This document shows, piece after piece, positions 25,409 through 37,932 of a stretch of DNA of 64,000 bases. Below the pieces are notes generated by a model. It was not told where the DNA came from. It saw only the letters and a list, made by a program, of their open reading frames with translations, and made no database searches. The position numbers and the translations under genes were made by a program. Every line of letters begins with the position of its first letter. Within the stretch, counting starts at the first letter, position 1. The stretch comes from Strix aluco (lineage: Eukaryota; Chordata; Aves; Strigiformes; Strigidae): contig NC_133942.1 in NCBI RefSeq assembly GCF_031877795.1, forward strand, positions 3,968,001 through 4,032,000, read 5' to 3'.

Positions 25409-28400
25409 AATCCAACTGTATCACACTACTGCCCCAATTTGCAAGGGCACTATTATATAAATTAAGCAACCTTCTCCTCCTGAGCCACGCTGGCCATCTC
25501 CAGCAGGTCTGGGACAACTTTCATCAACTGCTCCCAGAGGACTCTGCCTCATTTCCAGCTGACAGCAAGTCTCCAGCACATTGAAGGCAGCTTATTTTCT
25601 CCCTCCTCTCACCCAGCCCGGTGGGGCAGGAACACTAATGTGATCCCATTAAATGGGCCAGAAGAAACCCAACCCACTTGAGCATCAGCCCCATCTCTGC
25701 CCTTTCCATTCATCAGCAATCTCAGTGTGAAGCATGGCTGTCAGAAGATTTCTTGGGTTTCCTTAAGTTCTTCTGCCAAGTTCTGATTAAAATCCTCCTA
25801 AGTGGTTTTCTCTTTATTCAATTTCCTCGAACTGAGAAGTAAAGCGGACCCGAGAGCGGCACAGAGTGCTGGAGCTAATAGCCACTGACACAGCCAGGCC
25901 AATCGAGTCTCCCACACCTCAATGGGAAATTGAAAGCGATTCTCTTCCCATCTCTCATATCAGAACATCAGCTCCCAGAGGAGACTGGGTTTTAATGGCC
26001 TTGCTCATTGGCAGGAGGCTGGAATCGCTCAGTTGATGTGGGCTGCCAAGACACCTCTCGCCAGGCGCTGCTTTAGTGCCACGTTTGAAATGGGTTGACC
26101 AGGGAGGATGGTTCCCAAAGGCTTTTGGGCAACGCACAACAGCAGAGCAGTGGGTAAGGAGCAAAGCACAGCACCATAACACAGGTCTCTATGCCCAGAA
26201 ATGTTCAATTTACCAAAACCCCAGTCCCCGCCCCAACTCAACATGGTACCTTTCATTACAGTGGCTTCGAAGAGGAGACAACCTCTCATCATGGGCTCCT
26301 TGTGGTACCAGCTTGGGATCTGTACCAAATCAGGTCCCTGCCTTGCCCAGAAAGTCTGGCTGCTTTGGTGGCCTGGAGGATGAAGCCATTGGTTTCTTGC
26401 CCAGAAACAACAGGCACCTGTAAGTCTGGTCGCTCTTGTTCCTGTGGCCGAAGGCTGGAGACCATCGGGACACCGCGAAGATGTGGTGCATCTCACCCGT
26501 CCTTTTCTCCCAGCCAAGAGTGGCCAAGGAGAGCCCCTTCTGCAGCAAGGCAGATTCATTTGACCCTAAGGGCTCAAGCACACTGGGAGCATTGGATATG
26601 GAAGCAGTGCAATGGGAACCCCAAAACAGCCTCCGTTCACACAAAAAAAACCAGAACTAGATCTGGCACTGCCCTCTCCACCATGTCTTCCACCTTTGAA
26701 GGGCCCCACAGAGGGAGGTGCTCCTGCCAGGAGCCAAGGCACTACTGTTGAGTACACAGCCTGGAAATCCCCAAATTTCCATTTTTTTTAACGCCACGCA
26801 CCTCCTCACGCCCTTGGGGGAACAGGTAAACACGGAACCTACTTACAGAGACCATGTGGACAGGACACAAGCTGGTCCAAGCTACCATTAGCTACCATTG
26901 AGTTATCTATCACGGAGAACACTGACAGCTCCTGTTTTCTTGGTCTGTAAGATGGAGCAGAGAGGAGCACAGGCTGTGAGCCCCTCAAAAGCAGGGCCTT
27001 TTCCTGGGTCGTGGCTCCTCCACAAACCAACCAGGCAGCGATCCAGCAAAGCCATGGCACATTCAGCCACCCTCACACTGAAGGGGGGTTTCATGTGCAG
27101 CCTTTGCTTTTTCGATGCAAGATCCAGTCCCTGCATAGCACGGCCTGAGAGCTGAACCACCCGCTCTCCCCACTAGCAAGGGGCTTTAACTCTTCCCCCA
27201 GGTCAGGGCAGCTAAGAAATGCTCTGCTTGTGGCCATAGGGTTTCTACCAAAAAGCTGGTTTCCTTCAAAGGGACATTCAAAGCTCAGCCTCTCCAGCTC
27301 CCTTCACCCTGTACACAAAGCAGAGTATTAATAGCCAGCCTGGAAGACCATAAAACACTAAATACCTAAAGAGTTCCTGTACCTTGAAATGTTAATGCTA
27401 AGCAAAAAAAGAAACCTTCCTGTTAACAAACTGCTCGGCTCTGTGATATATATACACAGTTGCCTTCCTCCCCTCCAAGCCACAGAACAGCAAACAGCAC
27501 TTGAAACCCTAAAACGTCGCTCTACTTACAAGGCATCCTATAGATCTGTTCGTCTCCCCAACGCCCGGACGGGAGAGGCTTTGCCAGCACACGCCAGCTC
27601 TTCTTGATGACTTAGTTACCACCTCAAAGAGCTGACTGGCGCCCAGCCATCCTCCCCTTACAGGATCCTTTTCAGCCTTCGAAAGCAATCTCCCCCGGCC
27701 CCCAAGCACGCGTGGCCCAGCCCCGGCTCTTTCCTGTTCTTCCAAGCCTCCCCTCCCCACTCGACTGCTGGAGCTCAGCTCTAGCACTGATGTCTCCCCC
27801 CTTCTCTCCCATGGCTTTGCTCCCTTCTCCTTACAAAGGGCCTCTCTCACCTATGCTGTGGCAGGTCAAAGGGACACGGGAGCGGAGACCTGGGGCTGTG
27901 TGTCCTGCCGGGGAGGGTGGGTCAGGATCCTAAGCTGGCAGGGCAGCACCAGCTGGAAATACTTGCTAGAGCTGGTATAGTCACATTAGCCACGGCTCTT
28001 GCCATGCACCGTGCTCAGCGTAGGACCACGAGGACGTTGCAGCCCCTTCGCCACACCACACCGGTGATGCGGCATCCTGGCACCGACGCCACCTTTACAG
28101 TACCGATTATTTCTGGGATGCCCTCTCCAGGGAACAAGCTCCTTTCAGACAACACACCTCATTCCTCCACTCTCCACCATCCACTGACAAGCTGCCAGGC
28201 AGATGCCGCTCTCCCTCCTCCAGCCTGGCCAGCAACAGGCTTGAACCCAGGACCAAGCCCCAGCTCTGGGGTCCTCTTTCAAGGGCTGAGCCCAGGGGTG
28301 GTGGCCACCAGCCCTATGGCATGCAGTTCACTCCAGAAGCAGCCACATCCATCTGTTAAACAGATGAGCAGGGCCGTTCCCAGCACAGGAGGCAGCGTAC

Positions 28401-28564
28401 CTGCATCCCAATGACTGCAGGGAGGGATTGGGGGGGCAGGCAGGGGGAGTCTGGGAACAGCATTCGTTTGCATAGCACCTGGGGAAAAAAATCACAACAT
28501 TGCATTTACATAGCTAATTGGGGGAGCGAGCTTCCTGGAATTAAATTACTTTCTGGCTTGGGGG

Positions 28565-28582
28565 AAAAAAAAAAAAAAAAAA
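28565..28582. repeat. A18 homopolymer
   Basis: Eighteen consecutive A preceded by GGGG and followed by a CACACC-type stretch. Possibly the tail of an unrecognised retroposon, but no body is identifiable. Confidence 0.9.
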
Positions 28583-30889
28583 CCCACACCACCACAAGCA
28601 CAGGATTTGTAGCTGTAATGGTGCCTTCTCTACCCGGAGCACCTCAGGTGCTCTCCCCAACAGAGTCCATGCTCATGCCAAACAGGGGAGCATCCAATCC
28701 ACGCGGAGGACACAGGAAACTGAGGCACGGAGACTCCAGTGTTCGCATCAAGAAAGGGCAGCCAAGAGCCCTGGCTGGATGAAAAGCACTTTTGAGTTGT
28801 ATCACATCCCATCCCCTTGATGGGACATAAAATGTGGCGACCTCCATACTGCAACCAGAATTAAACCTTAAGCCTGCAAAGCAGGTGTGCCCTCTGCATT
28901 ATTCATCACGACACGCTTCACAAGACCCCAAGTGAACAAGGGCCAGGCAATATTTTAAAATAAATCTAGACACTTACCGAGTTTTAAACCAATTTCAGTG
29001 TCAAGCACAGGGGAAACATCAGCAGATATGAGCAAGGGCCATTATCACTCCGTATAAAAGCTTTGTGGTTAACATCTTCCTGCAAAGGGATTTACCCCAT
29101 CCACAGCGTGCTGGGATGGAGCCGGCACTGTTCAGCCAGCCGGGGACAAGGCTGGGGACACGGGAGGAGGAGAGATGGACAGCACGGGCACCACGTGTGC
29201 CCTGGGTTGAACGCTGATGGCCAAAGTTACCGCGAGCCCTGCGAGAGGCTGGCGGCCGGCAGAGCCCCTGACCTCTTACACCACAGCATCACCCCGGCAA
29301 AGTCCTCATCCCCAGCCCCAGGCAGCACCACCGCTGCCCGCGATCCTGTCCACCCCACCAGCACAGCGTGCCCACTCGCCCGCCCATGCCAGCCCGCAAC
29401 CTGAGCTCACCCTAGAAAACCCTGAGCGCGTTTATTTACATCAGATCAGTTCCCTGATCTGGTCCGTGGGCAGGAATGAGTAACAGGGACAGGAATATCT
29501 CGAGCAGATGTTGTCACCAAATACAACATATCTTCAGGCTCCTGGTAGCTTTAAATCATTTCGGAGCCTGGCGATTTCTTTCCAGCCCTTGGCTGCTCTC
29601 TCCAGCTCTCCAACTCCAGCTGCTGGCTCAACATCTACGAGACCTGGGGTGGCTTTCCTCCTGCGGCCCAGTGAGGTCTCAAGTTCCAGGCACTGATCGC
29701 CATGAGGTAGGAACGTCACAAGAAGTCACCCAAAAAAGTCCACTGCCATCACCAGCTGCCTTTTATCCTGCACAGGGGTGGCGCCTGCCATCAGCTCTTA
29801 ATATCTGGGTGCCCTCTCGCCCAGCCCATCTCTGAGGTTGCCTACACACAAGGACTCACAGGGAAGACAGAATTCACAGCTACACCCCAAAGAGCAACAC
29901 AGCACCGTGCCTGCACAGCACACATTGGGAAAGCAGTGGCACAGAAGACACCATGCCTGCAGAAAACAGGGAAAAGGCGTCAAATCCCCAACAAGCCAGC
30001 CTTTAAAAGCAGAGGAAGGGAAAAGCAGCCAGCGCTTTGCTCCACAGCCCTTTCCAGCAGCCTCCCTGGCTGCTGGCTGGAGGAGCAGCTTTGCTCATTA
30101 GCAGGTTATTCCTGGCACACTCCCCCTGCATCAGCTCCCCGGCAGGGCCGTGGGAGCAGCTCGCCGGGTTTTGAAGCCTTCGGGGTCGCACGGCACTCGA
30201 GACGCGCGAATTTTCCTTTAAAGAAATCTCACTCAGGCAGATAAATGGTGCTGGGTAACTGGGGTCATTAGGCTAATAAGCAGCCACCGCCAGCCTGGAA
30301 GCAAAGCAACAAACACCAGAGAGTCTACCCGAGGCAGTTAGCCTCAAAATCTGACCCATCTCAAGTAGTTACTGTCTCCATCGGAGAAGAAATCGGGTCC
30401 ATGAGTCAGCAGGATCAATCACCCGCCGGCCTTTTCATCAAAATCTCTAATCAAAGCGTCGGGGGAGCGGATTTGCAGCTCGCTCACGCCAAGGAAGCAG
30501 TGCAAGGACCCCGTTGAGAAGAAGCCATCCCCCCTCTGCCAGCCTCCTCATTAGCGCATTGTCATTCTACTCTCGCGCTTCGGAAATGGGGAGATGTTTT
30601 CTCCGCTTTCCCAGCGCGGCTCCATTTCCTACCACCATGTCCTTGACGGGGAGCCACAGGTCCTGCTTCCCACTCTGGCAGAGACGGGGCTGCGTTTCGG
30701 CACGACAAGCTATTAAACAGGATACAGCAATGCTGATGGGTCAGGCATCAGAACTAACTCACCCCTTAACTAGTCCTTCCTAACACTGCCAGCCAGGAAA
30801 GCAAACAGGGAGAGATGCAATTTTTCCTTTATAAAACCTTCAGAGGTGGGATCAGCTGAAACTCCCAGCCTGCTACATCTAGCGGTTAT

Positions 30890-30907
30890 AAAAAAAAAAA
30901 AAAAAAA
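30890..30907. repeat. A18 homopolymer
   Basis: Simple poly-A tract in intron 2 with no recognisable retroposon body next to it. Confidence 0.9.
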
Positions 30908-33175
30908 GCCCACATATAAATAACCTCTCAGCAGGAGCCAAAACTCAAAGACTAACCCCATGGTTTTAAGTGAACGAGGCCAATTTCCTCCTTTGTAGCT
31001 CTTGACACATGTTGGCTGCGTGCCCCCTTCTTGCCTTGTTCCTAGAGCAGAAGGCTCCGGGCGGCGGGTCCGGGGACGATAAGGAAACGAGTGGTGTAAT
31101 TCCCAAGGCCTCCCAACACAGGCCTGTCAGCAGCTCTGGAGGCGGCCGATTCCAGCATGGCTGGAGAAAAGAAACCACGGTGAGAGGAGCAGGCAAGAGC
31201 CAGTAGCTGCCTGCGACCCCCTGCCACTTCCTCGAGCTGCCAGTGTCGCTCTGGCTGCTGTTCCCCAAAAAGAGCCGAGCCCTGTGGAGCCAGGGGTGGG
31301 AAACAGCGCTGGGATGGCAGGAAAAAGGCTTCTGCCAAGGGTTTTCAGTATGAGCAGGTCCCTACCCCAAGTGCTGGGCTTCCCACATGCCCTAAAAATC
31401 TCTGCAGAAAACGAAGGACAAGGTTAACACCAGCTCTGAAGGGATGGATAGAGTGAGGTTTGGAGGGGCTGTAAAGCAAAAACAGTTTTCACCTGAATGC
31501 CTCCATTGGGAGTTTCTCTGCCCGAACTCTGGCCCCAAGACAAGGAAACTCACAATGGGCACTACCCATCATATCTGGGTCAAAATCACCAGCACATCTT
31601 TGAAGCACAAGGCTGGGACCAGCCCGCAACGCCCCATCCTGGCTTTGCCCCACATCAAGCAACTGCTTCCCAAACCACCATCTCGAATGCAGATGAGCCC
31701 TCTTCATCCTCACCTCAATGGGGATCTCAGGGCAGAGCAGCTTGCATTTTGCCAAAGCCTCGCATCAAATGTCTTGACATTTGGGGTGGGAAAAGCTGGT
31801 TTTTGGTGTGTTGAGTTTTTCTGCAAGCACAGAAAGCGCTCGGCACACAGGGCTCACACCCTCAGCGCAGCAGCTCCCCGCTCCCATGCCGTTCCTCGGG
31901 GAGCTCAGTGGTCAAACCACATTTGAACTGTTTTGTACAGGAACAAGGCACAAAGAGCTGCCAGCGGAGGGTGAGATCAAGTCCCAAAAGGAAGCTCAGC
32001 AACATGAATCAGCTGTGCTGCTGTACTGGTGCCACCATTAGCTCGCAAAGGAGAAGAGGACAAGCACTAAGGGACAGCAAGAAGCTGGCGATGGCTGGGA
32101 TACCACCACAGAAGAGGCCACAGCAGAGCTGGAGCCCTTTATACGCACCAGCAGGATGATGTAAATCAGTAGCACAGGATTAGCAGCCACATCTCCAGGG
32201 TTAGTGGCCACATCTCCACAGCCATGTCCACAAGCAGACTGGAGCCAAGCTCACGGTGGTCTCCAGGCTCTACACAGAGCATCACTCTCTGAGGTGCAAA
32301 GCTGGAAGCAAATGTAATAGCCACCATACAGCAATGTCCCTAGGAGAGTCTATGGCCACCTCCTGTTGGGCTTGGACCTAGCAGAGCCCACCTCTCTGAT
32401 CTCACCTCTTCAACCTGCAGTCATCCAAGCGCCCCTTCACCCCAACCCTCGCCACTCCATCCACCACCAAACCTCATCTCTCCCACTAAAAATTACTAAA
32501 AAAAAAAAAAAAGGCAGCCATGCTTTGATTCTACATAAAGAATTCATGGGTGGGGGATGTTCTACATCCCAGTCAGGCCGGGACAGTCACAACTGCAGGA
32601 ACAGTGCTAAAGATACCATGCAGGTCTGCCTCTACGGGTTATGGGGAAGAAGGTCTGCACAGATGACAGCAAACTGCTGGACAGGACAGCAGCAGCAGGG
32701 AAGACCCAGGTATGTATTTTTGGGGAGTATTTCTTTTCTGGCAGCTGCTCCTTCCATCCACTACCATCTGACCTCCCAGCCACTGCTCAAGCACCACCCC
32801 CAACACCACACTGTCCTCCCACAGAACCCGAAGAATATTTTCACACCAGCTTTGGGGCCCATCCGCTGCCATGTCCCCCACCTTACAATGTCCCCTCACC
32901 ATCAGGTCACCCATAGCAGGGGATCTCTGCTCGGAGCACAAGCAGGGCATAACCACCCTGTGCTTGGGGGGGAAAACTCAGGGCAAAAAACGCACCGGTG
33001 GCTTCTACCCCTTCTCCCACAGAGGGACACAACCAAATCCACCTTCCTCGCTGCCTGAAACCGCAGCGCACGTGACCCAGAGAGGCTTTTCAGGAGAGCC
33101 GAGTCTCCAGCGGCTTCTGTTTGCCTTTCTCTTGTTTGCAGCAGCGTCGCATCTGGACGCTCGTCAGAAAAGGAG

Positions 33176-33197
33176 GAAAAAAAAAAAAAAAAAAATA
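33176..33197. repeat. poly-A tract beside an intronic CpG cluster
   Basis: An A-rich run (about 19 A, then T and AAAA) immediately precedes the CpG-rich block at 33.27-33.55 kb. Confidence 0.85.
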
Positions 33198-33269
33198 AAA
33201 CCGCCCTCCTCCTGCTGAACAACCTCTCAATCAAAACAAAGCCGGAGTGGCAGCCAAGAGCTGGGAGGC

Positions 33270-33540
33270 TCTTTTGTTTAATGCTTAACATCCCCCGGCC
33301 GGGCCAGCCCGCCCCAGCACGCCGAGGAGTGGGGTGCAGGGGCGATGGCACGGGCAGCGAGCCGGGGTGGAAGATGGCAAGGAAGCGCCCGCCGCCCCGG
33401 CGAACGGACCCCGGGGCCAGCTCGGCCACACGAAAGCAGCCAGTGGGGCAGACAGCGAAAACGGGTTTCCCAAGCCTGGCCGGCGCTTCTCCTCCGTGCA
33501 CGGCCATTTTGCTGAGCATGGCTGCTCGCTGAGAGCAGCC
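33270..33540. promoter_or_regulatory. intronic CpG cluster with YY1-like sites (33.3-33.5 kb)
   Basis: A CpG-dense block (gcgcccgccgccccggcg and similar) carries AAGATGGCAAGG at 33371 and CGGCCATTTTG at 33501, both YY1-like and in opposite orientations. It lies 4.4 kb downstream of exon 2 within intron 2. An alternative promoter or an enhancer are both possible. The long minus-strand open frame across it (33555-32902) has no recognisable domain. Confidence 0.35.
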
Positions 33541-35192
33541 GCTCCCTCCCACCAAACCCCAGCTCAGCTCTGGCCATCCCCACTGACCCGTGGCTTGCTG
33601 GCTACCGAGTCAGGGACAGACCTCCTTGCTGGTCCACATGCTCTGGGCACAGGCTCATTTCTCTCCCTGCTGCAAGCTCTCACTCCTGTCCCCCCAAATA
33701 TCTTTTGGGGCTCCAGCAGCACAGGCTGGTGCAAGGAGCTGCCCAGGCACCGAACCACAGCCCAAGGCAAACCTGTGCTGGGTGCTCAGCCCACCCCAGA
33801 GACCCTGAAAGGTCTCAGCACCGTTATCGCCAACAGGTTTCATCATGATCAGCCCCATCCCTGGTGAATTGATGACTCGTGTCCCAACACACCAATGGCA
33901 TCAGGTTCGAGGAGGGTCCATAACAAGCCAGGGCATGCTGCAACAGAAGGCTGGATACAGCCAAGATATGCACCTAGAAAAAAGGGCATTTGGGATATTT
34001 GGTTCCCAAGGCTTCACCCCGGGAAGCAGCAACCAGAGGAGCCATGGGGTCACACCAGCAAAACACGTCCCCATCGAGCCCACGGGCCACGCGCACAGGC
34101 TCCGTCGCTGCGATGTCAGACATGGGAACAAGGGTGATCTTGCCTGTGGACACTGCGCCAGCTCGAGCACCGGCTGATGTGAAAGGGTGTCTGAAAAAAC
34201 CCAAAGCAAAGCTCTTTCCTACATCCAGCAAGGAGTGGAGGGCTGCAAGCCCCTACAGTGAGATATTTAAAGAGCACAAAAGCAGAAGGAGGGGCAAACG
34301 GCAAGGTGACTGTGGCACTGAAGCGCCTCGTCAAGGAAAAATACTCGCTACTGAAGTGCTCTTTAATCCAGCCAAGGAGATACAACAAAACCTCCTGGCT
34401 GGAGGCTGACTGCTCAACATGCACGTATGTACAGGGAGGTCATCTACCCCAGGCTGCAGCCAGCAGGGCTGGTGGGAGGGAGAGACGGTCTCTATTTCTT
34501 CATCCCCAGACGGAGACCAGCCTCCCTGCCCGAAACAGAAGCGGGAGCAGCACAGGGTTAAGCAAAGGACAAGCTGCTGGAGACCAAAGTTTGGGTTGAG
34601 TCACGTTGTGGTCGTTCCTGTTTCAGTCTGAGCAAGTTTCTCCCTTCCCAGGCAGGGTTTGTCCCCAGGCCTGCAGGACCCCGTTGCCTTCGTCCCACCG
34701 ATGCGCTACCCAGAGGAGCTGCCCTCCCACAGCCACCACTACCCCTGCTCTTTGCTTGCCCTTCAGACTCCACATGCCATTTCTGGGGCATCTCTGCAGC
34801 TTTCAGGAGACAGGAAGAGCTCAAAGCCATGCCCACCTCCATCTCATCCCCTCCAGCCTCCACTCTGCCCCAGCCATCAGCCCATCCTCAGGCTCTTCCT
34901 CCAGAAATAAAATTTCTTTCCCACCCCTCACCATGCAGACCCCTTTCTTCTCCTTGCCCACGGCTTTCTCGACCCAAAGGAAGCCATCTAGCTGCCCCCA
35001 GGAGGCTGACAAAACGCAGCCGATATTTCCTCCCGACCGCAAACGCAACATGTTTTCCTGCAGATCCAGACCTTAAATCACTTCTCAAAACAGGGCTTAA
35101 CCCTCCAGGCCGAGCCTTCATCGATGTGGCTTGTATCTGAATCTGCACAAATAAAGTGGCAGAACCGTCCTCATGGGGTATCTGTACAGAGA

Positions 35193-36005
35193 TGACAGAA
35201 TGGTTTGGGTTGGAGAGGACCTTAGAGACCATCTAATCCAACTCCTCTGCCATGGGCAGGGACATCTCCCACTAGATCAGGTTGCTGAAAGCCCCGTCCA
35301 ACCTGACCTTGGACACTTCCTATCATGGGGCATCCACAACATCTCTGAACCACCTGTTCCAATGTCTCACCACCCTCATCGTAAAACATTTCTTAATATG
35401 GTCAGTCTAAACCTACCCTCTTCCAGTTTAAAGCCATTGTCCCTGTCCTGTCACCACAGGCCCTGGTAAAAAGTCTGTCTCCATTTATCTTGTAAGCCCC
35501 CTTTATATATTGAAAGGCTGACACAGGGTCTTCCTGGAGCCGTCTCCTCTCCAGGCTGCACAACTGCACCTCCCTCAGCCTCTCCAGAGCAGAGGTGTTT
35601 CAGCCCTCGGACTACTTCATGGCCTTCCACCAGACCCACTCAAGCAGGTCTGTGTCCTTCTCATGCTGGGGACCCCAGAGCTGGACATGGTGCTCCAGGG
35701 GGGCCTCACCAGAGCAGAGCAGAGGGAGAGCATCACCTCCCTCAACCTGCTGGCCACACTTCTTTTTATGCAGCCCAGGATGCGATCGGCTTTCTAGGCT
35801 GTGAGTGCAGTGCCAGCTAATTTGTTCAATTTGTCACCCAGGTCCTTCTCTGCAGGGCTGCTCTCAATCCATTCCCCCTCTGTACTGATAGCAGGGATTG
35901 CCCTGACCCAGGTGCAGGGCCTTGCACATTGATCTTCATGAGGTTCACATGGACCCACTCCTCCAGCCTGCCAAGGTCCATGATGTTTGGGCCCCTGTCT
36001 TCATA
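35193..36005 (-). mobile_element. CR1 LINE with 3' UTR and degraded ORF2 end (35.2-36.0 kb)
   Basis: The + strand starts cagaatggtttgggttggag and continues through the catgggcagggacat, gccccgtccaacctgacctt and caccaccctcatcgtaaaac blocks. The upper end translates on the minus strand as GRLEEWVHVNLMKIN, a remnant of ORF2. It is collinear with the 24.6-kb copy and of similar length, but more decayed, with the ORF2 frame broken shortly after that motif. Confidence 0.93.
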
Positions 36006-37932
36006 ATCCTCACCTCGCTTTGGCATTTCTACCTGCAGAGGGTTTCTTCAGCCGCATCAGTGAAAGAACTAAATCTTTAATAGTAAAAATACAGGGAAAG
36101 CCATGCAGGGTATGGCCAAAGATCCCGCCAGCTCCCACGCTGGCTTTGACAGCGGCCAGCAGCAGATGGCTATGAAGGAACATAACAGCCAAGCATGTTG
36201 AGATATTTCCCAAACCAATTCCCAAGCTCCAACCATCCTCGGGCTTTTCCCAAGCCAAAATACGTTGCCCTGTACACCCCACTGATGGGCTCCTCCTCCA
36301 CAAACCCACCCAGGTGCCCCAGAGCATTGGTGAACTTTCAGCATCCACAGCTTTTTGCAGCAGCATTCAAGTCCATCATTGAAAAGAGCATCTGCTCCTC
36401 TTCCTGGTTTCATTCACTCTGCTGCCAGAAAGGACAAGGAAACAACACGTTGTCTCCACATCACTTTGTAATTTTACAGGCTTCAGTTGCCTGCCCCAGG
36501 AGTCTTCCTCTGGAACAAGGGAAGCACCGACCTACTTAGCAGCTCTTCTCACAGTCATCCCATGGCTGACCATCCCCACCACCCTTCTTATATGCTCTAT
36601 CTTTTTGTGTATGGGAAAAAAAAAATCTCCAACATCTCACCGGTCTCAGCAACTCCCCCAACATCCCTTCCCAATGCCCAGCACTGTGATCCCCACACCA
36701 AAGTGACAACCTTCCTGGGGAGCCACCGGCCGCAAACACAGCGACACACACCCCGACACCCACCCAGCCGCCCTCCCAGCACCCCAGCACGTGTTGACAA
36801 CAATCGGGCTGAGCCACCCCAAACACACCCGCTCACGATGCTCACCCTATGCACAGCAAACGTGCGGCTTCACAGGCACGGACCAGCGACACAACGCATG
36901 CACGAGTGCGGAGGAGCTTCTGCTCCAAGCACGAAGAACTCCACGCACTCCAAGTTTTCCCCCAGCCGCCCACAGAAATCACATCAGCTGCTGTGATTAC
37001 CAAGGAACAAGCTAACCGAGCTGCCGCTCCAGCGGCCGTATCCAGAAACGACTGCGCAGCCACCCAGAGCCAAATGTCACTTGGATGGACAGACAGCCAT
37101 TTGTTGGCAGGCTTTTTGTGACCCCCAGGGACCTCAAAGAGCAGCTTCTCTGGCTCAGCATCACTGCTGCATGTTAGCGGAGGAGCCACACGTAAAAAAA
37201 ATCACCCACAGCAACTCATCGGCCCGAGGCTGATCGTCACCACAAGTGGGACAAAGCCCACGTACCAACAGCAGACCAAGAAACGAGGCGGTAACTCCTG
37301 TCAACCCTGCACCTTGTGCTTGCCTGAGCACCCACACAGATCCCACATTTACCAACACGTTAAGGTCTCCTTCTCTGCATATGATGCAACCAGAGAGAAA
37401 TAAATTCCTCCGGGAGCTGCAAGGAGCTTTGACACACAAGGTGAAGCCACCAGGAAGCAGAGCACAGCAGCCAAAAGGCACTGCCCTGTCCTGTTGGGAG
37501 CTGGAGCAGGCACAGGACCGGGACATAACCTTCACCACCAGCCCAGGCTCCTTCCGCAGAGCAACAGGAGCCAGAGCGGCTTGGCCCTGCTCGGCACAGC
37601 TGAGCACTGAAGAAACCAAATCCCCAAGGGTACGATGGCACCCTGACGCACAGCGACTGCGGGCAATTTGCGGGTGCACAGTTCCCAGAAGCCAGGCACG
37701 GCTTGACTGGTGCCCTCCCATCACCACATCCAGACCCTGGGACGTCACACGGCCAAACCACCTTTCCCACCAGAACCAGGAGGCACCAGCCATACGTCAG
37801 TGCTGGCCCCCAACAGTCCAAGACACACAGTCCCACCGTAAGCTCCCGCTCCCTCGTCACCCACAGCGGCACGTCCCGGCACAGGAGCAACTGTCATAGC
37901 CACCTCCACCCACACCCCGACACTGTTCTTAC
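36006..37932. other. intron 2 block next to exon 2
   Basis: GC-moderate sequence from the CR1 copy up to the exon 2 donor. Frames on both strands stay open for over 600 bases (37246-37899 plus, 37793-37161 minus), but neither shows a domain and neither continues the ZNF609 frame, so I read this as composition. No paired inverted repeat with intron 1 was seen. Confidence 0.6.

Larger units (their letters stand above)
25409..35192. other. intron 2 block, no gene seen
   Basis: This contains poly-A tracts (28.57, 30.89 and 33.18 kb), a possible conserved block at 30.23-30.56 kb, a two-copy imperfect 21-bp repeat near 32.18-32.22 kb, and the CpG cluster with YY1-like sites at 33.3 kb. No coding exon was recognised. 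Confidence 0.6.
1..37932 (-). other. ZNF609: ZNF609 intron 2 (proximal part, continues beyond the window)
   Basis: The intron starts GTAAGAACAG on the minus strand directly after residue 249 and runs out of the window at base 1. In mammals the corresponding intron is very long, which fits the absence of exon 3 here. It contains four CR1 fragments, an older LINE-like remnant, poly-A and poly-purine tracts and at least three small CpG clusters. No open frame in it resembles ZNF609 exon 3 or a nested gene known to me. Confidence 0.8.

Noticed and set aside
32902..33555. 217-codon minus-strand frame over the 33-kb CpG block
   Set aside because: It runs through a poly-A tract (a phenylalanine run) and shows no domain. 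Composition explains it.
37161..37899. Long open frames on both strands next to the exon 2 donor (217 and 210 codons)
   Set aside because: Neither continues the ZNF609 frame nor shows any domain. The donor GTAAGA at 37932 ends the coding sequence clearly.
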